Positions 7,544-11,316 of a DNA stretch of 11,316 nucleotides are shown piece after piece. Below the pieces are notes generated by a model, which saw nothing but the letters and a program-made list of their open reading frames with translations, had not been told where the DNA came from and searched no databases. A program made the translations under genes and the position numbers. The stretch spans positions 1-11,316 of the forward strand of contig DASUBV010000330.1 in assembly GCA_035763085.1 (NCBI GenBank). The letters are read 5' to 3'. Each line of letters opens with the position of its first letter. Position 1 is the first letter of the stretch. Source of the stretch: DASUBV01 sp035763085 (GTDB taxonomy: Bacteria > Actinomycetota > Actinomycetes > Streptosporangiales > Streptosporangiaceae).

Positions 7544-7573
7544 AACCTATCCCAGATCACCGATCGGTGTCAG
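7544..7573 (-). promoter_or_regulatory. Candidate sigma-70-type promoter for the LCP gene
   Basis: On the minus strand CTGACA (plus-strand 7568-7573) and TAGGTT (plus-strand 7544-7549) are separated by 18 bases. Both hexamers are good actinobacterial matches. The transcript would have a leader of about 95 bases before ATG 7443, containing a GATGGC/GCCATC inverted repeat. Assigned by eye in a locally AT-richer stretch (about 7495-7560). Confidence 0.4.
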
Positions 7574-7860
7574 GTCCCACGCAGACACCCCGCGAAAAAT
7601 GCGCCGCGGCCATTGACGGCGGCCCGGCGAACTCGGCGGTTTCCGGCACCGGGCAGGCGCGGCGCCCGCTGCCGTGCCGATAACCTGAATGCCGTTCGCG
7701 TGAATGCCAGCCTGTCAGCGGTCCCGTGCGCCTGCCTCTGGTGCCGAAGACCGTCCGTCCCGGCCGCCTGCCTGTGCCAGGCTGGCCCCGGCTGCCGCGC
7801 TGCCGGGCAGCGCCCGCCGGCGGGGCGGCAGCCCGCGGCGCCCAGCGACAGGGAGACCCC
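7574..7860. other. Non-coding stretch upstream of the first VOC gene
   Basis: No convincing gene was found; frames open here lack protein-like composition and good starts. The end of the stretch holds stacked GC-rich palindromes: GCGCTGCC/GGCAGCGC (7797-7813, one central base) next to CCCGCCGGCGGG (7813-7824), all enclosed by GCTGCC/GGCAGC (7791-7832). They lie just upstream of the VOC ribosome binding site (AGGGAG, 7850-7855) and could fold in its leader RNA or be a chance product of high GC. No clear promoter for the VOC gene was recognised. Confidence 0.4.
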
Positions 7861-8232
7861 ATGTCAGGCTCGATCCGGTTCTGCTCCGTGGCGCTAGAGT
7901 GCCCCGACCCGGCACGGCTGGCCTCGTTTTATGCCGAGATCACCGGCGGCCGGGTGACCTTCGCGGCCGAGGACTGGGCCACGGTGCGCTCGGCCGGCGG
8001 CCGGATCGACTTCCAGGCCGCGCCCGGCTACCTTCCGCCAGCCTGGCCCGACCCCGCCTCGCCGATGCAGATCCACCTCGACTTCGACGTCGATGACCTC
8101 GATGCCGCCGAGGCGCGGGTGCTGGCCGCCGGGGCAGCCAGGCTCGCCCGCCAGCCCGGCGAGCATTTCCGCGTGTACGCCGACCCGGCCGGCCACCCCT
8201 TCTGCCTGTCGACCGAGGACGTTCCCGGATAG
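7861..8232 (+). CDS. VOC-family (glyoxalase-fold) protein
   Basis: A 123-residue soluble protein of the vicinal-oxygen-chelate superfamily, which includes glyoxalases, dioxygenases and antibiotic-binding resistance proteins. ATG at 7861 follows AGGGAG by 5 bases; reading further upstream in frame has no support. Two beta-alpha-beta-beta-beta modules are visible: CSVALECPDPARLASFYAEI near the start, and QIHLDFDVDDLDAAEARVLA with FRVYADPAGHPFCLS in the second half. This is the arrangement of small single-domain actinobacterial VOC proteins often annotated as glyoxalase-like. The second module keeps His (QIHLDF), and the final strand has DPAGHPFCL where many relatives have DPxGNxxEL, so the usual metal-ligand Glu is replaced by Cys or Leu. 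It is convergent with the GNAT gene, leaving 15 bases between stops. Substrate unknown. Confidence 0.87.
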   Translation: MSGSIRFCSVALECPDPARLASFYAEITGGRVTFAAEDWATVRSAGGRIDFQAAPGYLPPAWPDPASPMQIHLDFDVDDLDAAEARVLAAGAARLARQPGEHFRVYADPAGHPFCLSTEDVPG

Positions 8233-8247
8233 GCGACCGCCAGGCGA

Positions 8248-8775
8248 CTAGGCGAGCCGCTTGCGGAAAGTCACGGCGCGGCGGGTATAGCCCATCCGCA
8301 GCTCATAGAACGGCACCGACAGCGGGCTGCGCAGATTGGTGTCCAGGAGCGCGACTGTCGCGCCCAGCTTCCGGCCAGCCTCCTCGATCGCGGTCATCAG
8401 CGCGGTACCCACGCCTGACCGCCGGCGACCGTCGCGCACCGCCAGCGCGCCCACCACCAGCCGCGGCGCGCCCAGGTCGCGCTGAAGCTGCCAGCGCGCG
8501 TCACCCAGCGGCCGCTCGACCGCCCCGCTGACGAACCCGGCGACCTGTTCGCTCAGCATCGCGACCAGCCAGATCGCATCGGCCGGCCGCTCATCTGCCA
8601 GGTGCCGCTCGAACCACTCGGCCAGCCCGGCAGCGTCGGGCTCCCGCCCGAGCTCAGGATCAAGTTCCTGCAGGTGCCGTCCCGCGTCCGCCCAGACCGC
8701 CGCGCATCCCGCTCCGTCGCCGGGCCGGGCCGGGCGCACATCTACCCCGGCGGCACGCCGCCGCGCTGTGGCCAT
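8248..8775 (-). CDS. GNAT-family N-acetyltransferase
   Basis: A 175-residue protein that would transfer an acetyl group from acetyl-CoA to an amine; substrate unknown. The start region VDVRPARPGDGAGCAAVWAD is a typical GNAT beta1-alpha1. The CoA-binding motif A is LVVGALAVRDGRRRSGVGTA at 106-125, carrying the R/Q-x-x-G-x-G pyrophosphate loop. The last strands include TVALLDTN and VPFYELRMGYTRRA, the usual C-terminal FYxxxGF-like region. The ATG at 8775 is preceded by GATAAT ending only 5 bases upstream, with no ribosome binding site at a workable distance, so the mRNA may be leaderless. An internally deleted, frameshifted copy lies at 9174-9429. It is convergent with the VOC gene at 7861. Confidence 0.9.
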   Translation of the reverse strand: MATARRRAAGVDVRPARPGDGAGCAAVWADAGRHLQELDPELGREPDAAGLAEWFERHLADERPADAIWLVAMLSEQVAGFVSGAVERPLGDARWQLQRDLGAPRLVVGALAVRDGRRRSGVGTALMTAIEEAGRKLGATVALLDTNLRSPLSVPFYELRMGYTRRAVTFRKRLA

Positions 8776-8780
8776 GCCTC

Positions 8781-8786
8781 ATTATC
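8781..8786 (-). promoter_or_regulatory. Candidate -10 element (GATAAT) for the GNAT gene, leaderless start
   Basis: GATAAT on the minus strand ends 5 bases before ATG 8775, so transcription would begin at or within a base of the start codon. No recognisable -35 is seen. The same element and the surrounding CTTAGCGATAATG are preserved in the pseudogene copy near 9401. Confidence 0.4.
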
Positions 8787-8885
8787 GCTAAGTCCCCGGA
8801 TGGCCGGATCCGCTAGCGACCCGCGAACCCTCGCTGCGACGAAATCAGGTCGATGAGGTCTGCGGGGCCGACGTAGTGTTGCACG

Positions 8886-8957
8886 GTGCTTGAGGTAACG
8901 GCCTGCGCCGATGAGGCGGGGGAGCTGGCCTCGCTGGAGGTCTACGGCGGGACTGTG
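8886..8957 (+). pseudogene. Possible 5' remnant of an unidentified gene
   Basis: A GTG at 8886 lies 6 bases after TAGTGT (8874-8879), a plausible -10 for a leaderless transcript. It opens a protein-like frame (LEVTACADEAGELASLEVYG) for about 24 codons. Beyond 8958 the same frame only reads the antisense of the duplicated VOC sequence. It may be the start of a gene cut off when the duplicate block arrived, or chance. The family is not recognised and the evidence is thin. Confidence 0.2.
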
Positions 8958-9164
8958 TCAGCCCCGGTTCCCATGCGGGCCCCGGCGATGGCGGGCTCCA
9001 ATAGCTCGACCGGGTTGCCGGACGGGTCCTCGAGAAGAATCTGCTTGCCGCCGACGCCCGGCACGATGTCATTGCGGAAGCGCGCCCGCCCGCTGCCGCA
9101 GGTCCGCGACCAGGTCGTCCAGCCCGGCGACCTCGATAGCGAACCGGTTCCAGCCGCCGGGCGA
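8958..9164 (-). pseudogene. Truncated, frameshifted copy of the VOC gene at 10492-10899
   Basis: This stretch aligns by hand with 10492-10698, the 3' half of the second VOC gene. There are about nine mismatches, a one-base insertion near 9086 and a one-base loss near 8972. The frame opens with GGWNRFAIEVAGLDDLVADL, is broken after RQR, and resumes in another frame as NDIVPGVGGKQILLEDPSGN. The 5' half of the gene (first FYRDFLGF module) is absent, so no complete VOC fold can form. Its upstream edge at 9164 abuts the GNAT copy. It is about 95 percent identical by eye to the intact gene, indicating recent duplication or ongoing gene conversion. Confidence 0.85.
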
Positions 9165-9173
9165 TACCGGCGC

Positions 9174-9429
9174 GGCGATTAAGCGAGCCGCTGGCGGAAT
9201 CACGGCGCGGCGGGTATCGCCCATCCGCAGCTCATAGAACGGCACCGGCAGCGGGCTGCGCAGATTGGCGTCCGCGAGCGCGACTGTCGCGCCCAGCGCC
9301 CGGCCGGCCTCCGCGATCGCGGTCATGAGCGCGGCATCGCGCCCCGTCGCCGGGCAGGGCCGGCCGGGCATTCACCGCCGCGCTGTGACCATGCCGCATT
9401 ATCGCTAAGTCCCCATGTGACCGGATCCG
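9174..9429 (-). pseudogene. Internally deleted, frameshifted copy of the GNAT gene at 8248-8775
   Basis: Bases 9174-9334 match the 3' end of the intact GNAT gene (to about 8405). Bases 9335-9429 match its 5' end and upstream region (8705-8812, including the GATAAT element). About 300 bases between, encoding most of the protein including motif A up to the G-x-G, are missing. The original start codon is kept but is followed by an in-frame TGA at codon 7. A two-base loss near the 3' end removes the original stop, so the frame runs on into the adjoining VOC fragment. The result is a 100-codon chimeric open frame (9371 down to 9069) joining a GNAT C-terminus to a VOC middle segment. The hand alignment shows roughly 90 percent identity in the 3' part. 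Probably not functional. Confidence 0.83.
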
Positions 9430-9515
9430 ATGGCGCGGCTCTGACCGGGTTGCGAGCTGCTGCCGAGCGTCCGTATCCGGCTCGCTGGCCAGACGGACTC
9501 GTGCGGGATGCATAG

Positions 9516-9547
9516 GTACCTTGATGGTTACGTAACTGCCTTGGTAC
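9516..9547. promoter_or_regulatory. Nested dyad, probable ArsR operator
   Basis: A perfect 10-base palindrome GTTACGTAAC (9527-9536) is flanked symmetrically by GTACC (9516-9520) and GGTAC (9543-9547), which also pair about the same centre. Intervening positions are largely unmatched. The inner palindrome lies exactly within the spacer between the predicted -35 and -10 of the arsR promoter, so bound repressor would block RNA polymerase. Autoregulation is usual in ArsR-family genes. Confidence 0.7.
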
Positions 9548-9550
9548 ATT
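9521..9550 (+). promoter_or_regulatory. Promoter of the arsR-SRPBCC operon, leaderless start
   Basis: TTGATG (9521-9526) and TACATT (9545-9550) are separated by 18 bases. The -10 ends 6 bases before the arsR ATG at 9557, and there is no purine-rich ribosome binding site, so the mRNA probably begins at the start codon. The region is markedly AT-richer than its surroundings. Confidence 0.6.
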
Positions 9551-9556
9551 AGCTCC

Positions 9557-9883
9557 ATGGAAGCTGCCCTGCGGGCGCTGGCGGACGAGAGCCGGCGGAC
9601 CATGGTCGAAACGCTGTCTCGCGGCCCGGCTACCGTCGGTGAGCTGGCGGCCCTGCTGCCGATTGCCCGCCCGGGGGTCTCCCGGCACCTGCGGGTACTG
9701 CGGGAAGCGGGGCTGGTAGAGGTCCGCCAGGACGCGCAGCGGCGCATCTACACTCTCCGTCCTCAGCCCCTCGCCGAGGTCGATGAATGGCTGGGCCGGT
9801 ACCGGGCGCTGTGGGAACAGCGGCTGGACGCCCTGCACACCGAGATAGCCCGCGGAAAACACCAGCGAAGGAGCACCAGATGA
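9557..9883 (+). CDS. ArsR-family transcriptional repressor
   Basis: A 108-residue winged-helix repressor. The family signature runs from ALADESRRTMVETL (7-20) through GPATVGELAALLPIARPGVS with recognition helix VSRHLRVLREAGLV (41-54), then the wing QDAQRRIYTLRPQPL. The C-terminal helices (DEWLGRYRALWEQRLDAL) are typical of the subgroup paired with SRPBCC proteins. There is no cysteine, so classical thiol metal sensing is excluded; the inducer is unknown. The gene overlaps the next by ATGA (9880-9883), so both are co-translated. A nested operator-like dyad occupies its promoter, pointing to autoregulation of the pair. No ribosome binding site precedes ATG 9557, in keeping with a leaderless mRNA. 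Confidence 0.93.
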   Translation: MEAALRALADESRRTMVETLSRGPATVGELAALLPIARPGVSRHLRVLREAGLVEVRQDAQRRIYTLRPQPLAEVDEWLGRYRALWEQRLDALHTEIARGKHQRRSTR

Positions 9884-10428
9884 CCGGCAATGCACGTCCG
9901 GGTACCCGCCTGCTGGGCAGCCTGCGATCGGCAGCCAGCAAGGGCGTCGTGCGCATCGAGGACCGCTACGACACTGATATCGACGACCTGTGGTCAGCCC
10001 TCACCGATCCCGGCCGCCTGGCACGCTGGTACGGCCAGGTAGCAGGCGACCTCCGCCCCGGCGGGGAGTTCCGCCTGCATGTCGAGTCCGCTGACATCGA
10101 CGCCACCGGGCGGGTGGATGCGTGCGAGCCGCCGCGGCGGCTGCTCGTGACCAGCAGGGAGACCGACGAATCCTACCTGCGCGGGCAGGGGGTGCCGCCG
10201 TACGACGAAACCCTCGAGGCCACCCTGACCGCCGACGGCGACCAGACCATCCTGGTCATCGAGGCCCGGGGCATGCCCCTGGACAAGATCGCCTTCTACG
10301 GGGCCGGATGGCAGATCCACGCAGAGACTCTCGCCGCCTACCTCGCCGGGCACGAGCCTGGCGACACCGCGGCACGGTGGGACGAGCTCGTCCCTCCCTA
10401 TCAGCGCCTGGCGGCCAGCATCGGCTAA
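9880..10428 (+). CDS. SRPBCC/AHSA1-family protein coupled to ArsR
   Basis: A 182-residue soluble protein of the START-like SRPBCC superfamily, whose deep hydrophobic cavity binds small lipophilic molecules; members of the AHSA1 branch are often encoded next to ArsR repressors. ATG 9880 overlaps the arsR stop (ATGA) and is preceded by AAGGAG (9868-9873) with 6-base spacing. The core begins VVRIEDRYDTDIDDLWSALT at about 23-42, then RLARWYGQVAGDLRPGGEFR and the strands up to ETLEATLTADGDQTILVIEA. The C-terminal helix (GAGWQIHAETLAAYLAG) caps the cavity in this family. The exact ligand is not deducible; the ArsR partner may respond to the same compound. No clear terminator follows, and the next gene converges with 63 bases between stops. 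Confidence 0.92.
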   Translation: MTGNARPGTRLLGSLRSAASKGVVRIEDRYDTDIDDLWSALTDPGRLARWYGQVAGDLRPGGEFRLHVESADIDATGRVDACEPPRRLLVTSRETDESYLRGQGVPPYDETLEATLTADGDQTILVIEARGMPLDKIAFYGAGWQIHAETLAAYLAGHEPGDTAARWDELVPPYQRLAASIG

Positions 10429-10491
10429 CAGGCAGCCGCCAGTAGCCGCTTGACCTGCAGCTGCCCGCAAACCACTGGCGCCGAGGCGACA

Positions 10492-10899
10492 TCAGCCCCG
10501 GTTCCCCATGCGGGCCTCGGCGATGGCGGGCTCGAATAGCTCGACCGGGTTGCCGGACGGGTCCTCGAGGAGAATCTGCTTGCCGCCGACGCCCGACACG
10601 ATGTCATTGCGGAAGCGCGCCCCCCGCTGTCGCAGGTCGGCGACCAGGTCCTCCAGCCCGGCGACCTCGATGGCGAACCGGTTCCAGCCGCCGGGCGACG
10701 GCAGCGTCCCGTCGGGCATGGCCTGCCCGCCGCCCGGGCCGCCGCCGGGCGCGCTGAGCACCAGGCGCAGCTCGCCCCGCGACATCATGGCGAAGGCCGG
10801 AGCCGGGTGCATGATCTCGGTAAAGCCGAGGAAGTCGCGGTAGAACGCGATCGCCTCGTCGACGTCGGTGACGATGTACCGGACGCTCACGCTGGGCAT
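10492..10899 (-). CDS. VOC-family (glyoxalase-fold) protein
   Basis: A 135-residue VOC protein. ATG 10899 follows AAGGAG by 7 bases. Both modules are clear: SVRYIVTDVDEAIAFYRDFL near the start, RFAIEVAGLEDLVADLRQRG in the middle, and QILLEDPSGNPVELFEP near the end, which keeps the usual Glu of the metal site (VELFEP). The expected His or Gln at the first strand is Tyr (VRY), so a full four-ligand metal site is unlikely. A Gly/Pro-rich loop (SAPGGGPGGGQ) links the halves. Its 3' half was duplicated to make the pseudogene at 8958-9164. It is divergent from the TetR regulator and shares a palindromic control region with it, so it is the probable TetR target. Substrate unknown; a role in detoxification or drug binding is only inference. 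Confidence 0.92.
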   Translation of the reverse strand: MPSVSVRYIVTDVDEAIAFYRDFLGFTEIMHPAPAFAMMSRGELRLVLSAPGGGPGGGQAMPDGTLPSPGGWNRFAIEVAGLEDLVADLRQRGARFRNDIVSGVGGKQILLEDPSGNPVELFEPAIAEARMGNRG

Positions 10900-10948
10900 C
10901 GGCGTGCTCCTTACGCTGCGCCGCCCGCGCAGCTGCCGGGACGGTTTC

Positions 10949-10991
10949 TGTGAAACGACATCGTATCGCAGCGCTACGATAGCGTTTCACA
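10949..10991. promoter_or_regulatory. 43-base near-perfect palindrome, probable TetR operator and bidirectional promoter
   Basis: Two 21-base arms (10949-10969 and 10971-10991) are reverse complements at 18 of 21 positions around the central A at 10970. Matching blocks are TGTGAAACG/CGTTTCACA, ATCGTA/TACGAT and CGC/GCG. Rightward, TGAAAC (10951-10956) and TACGAT (10975-10980) have 18-base spacing. Leftward, TGAAAC (plus-strand 10984-10989) and TACGAT (plus-strand 10960-10965) also have 18. The palindrome thus carries mirror-image promoters for tetR and the VOC gene, with leaders of roughly 50-60 bases. A further GTTTC just left (10944-10948) makes an extra half-site with GAAAC. Confidence 0.75.
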
Positions 10992-11045
10992 GCAGGGGCG
11001 GGCGGCGTGGCGCGGCCGCCACCGGGAAGGACGGTCGATGCGGCC

Positions 11046-11316
11046 ATGAGCAGCGGGCCAGGGTCGGCCGCGCCGGACCCGCGCGTCGAGCGCTCGCGGG
11101 CCGTTATCCGGCAGGCCGCGCTCGATGAGCTCGCCGAGGCCGGCTACGGGTCGTTCACCATCGAGTCGGTAGCCAGCCGGGCCCGGGTCGGGAAGTCCAC
11201 CATCTACCGGCACTGGCGGGACAAGCTCGACCTGATCGCGGACGCCTTCGAGACCGCGCACGAGCACATGGTGCCCGGCGCCGCGGCCGGGACCATGGCC
11301 GACCGGATCAAGCAGC
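11046..11316 (+). CDS. TetR/AcrR-family regulator, 3' end cut by window edge
   Basis: Only the N-terminal 90 codons are in the window, and they cover the DNA-binding domain. Helix 1 is RSRAVIRQAALDELAEAGY (17-34), and the HTH is FTIESVASRARVGKSTIYRH (37-56), followed by WRDKLDLIADAF, all standard for TetR. The ligand-binding domain lies beyond the edge, so the inducer class cannot be judged. ATG 11046 is used, but AAGGA lies about 15 bases upstream, which is long. An in-frame GTG at 11007, preceded by AGGGGCGGGC, would add 13 residues, and the true start is open. It is divergent from the VOC gene across a 43-base palindrome, the usual layout for a TetR protein controlling itself and its neighbour. 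Confidence 0.9.
   Translation, partial: MSSGPGSAAPDPRVERSRAVIRQAALDELAEAGYGSFTIESVASRARVGKSTIYRHWRDKLDLIADAFETAHEHMVPGAAAGTMADRIKQ

Noticed and set aside
7444..7860. A small gene in the 417-base gap
   Set aside because: The frames here lack ribosome binding sites at their starts, have atypical composition and match no family I recognise.
8958..9429. An insertion sequence or integron-type cassette as the source of the duplicated block
   Set aside because: No transposase or integrase frame, no terminal inverted repeats and no target duplication were seen; both pieces derive from flanking genes.
10604..11047. A 147-codon minus-strand frame spanning the VOC gene and the tetR leader
   Set aside because: Its C-terminal half is the VOC gene in the wrong frame, and it would read through the palindromic promoter region.

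Overview
The window is very GC-rich, with actinobacterial codon use (almost all third positions G or C), GTG starts beside ATG, strong purine-rich ribosome binding sites on some genes and apparently leaderless starts on others. It looks like the chromosome of a high-GC actinomycete. No phage, plasmid, insertion sequence, tRNA, rRNA or CRISPR signal was seen, and the genus cannot be fixed from the sequence alone.

Region 1 (1-5191, minus strand) is one transport operon read right to left: a family 5 solute-binding protein held by a C-terminal membrane helix, two OppB/OppC-type permeases, and an oligopeptide-type ATPase that runs off the left edge through a long Ala/Gly/Pro tail. Junctions are tight: 12 bases, an overlap, and a TGATG overlap. 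A MurR/RpiR-family regulator (5394-6374, plus strand) is divergent from the operon. The shared control region (5192-5393) has overlapping promoter-like elements and an imperfect inverted repeat, so this regulator probably controls the importer. The substrate could be a peptide or an oligosaccharide.

Region 2 (6262-7573) is a convergent junction with two strong hairpins, then a minus-strand LytR-CpsA-Psr (LCP) family membrane protein. Several residues normally conserved in that family are replaced.

Region 3 (7861-11316) is a patchwork of small soluble proteins and regulators: a VOC (glyoxalase-fold) protein, a GNAT acetyltransferase, an ArsR repressor translationally coupled to an SRPBCC/AHSA1 protein, a second VOC protein, and a divergent TetR regulator cut by the right edge. 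Between GNAT and ArsR (8958-9429) lies a mosaic pseudogene: a truncated, frameshifted copy of the second VOC gene joined to an internally deleted copy of the GNAT gene. Both functional-looking parents are within 2 kb, so this is a local and fairly recent rearrangement.

The most distinctive regulatory structures are a nested dyad filling the promoter of the apparently leaderless arsR gene (9516-9547), and a 43-base near-perfect palindrome between VOC and tetR (10949-10991) that encodes mirror-image -35/-10 elements for both directions. I see known families in an ordinary accessory layout, not a clearly new multi-gene system. The parts most worth checking are the palindromic bidirectional promoter, the chimeric pseudogene, the degenerate LCP protein and the long-tailed ATPase.
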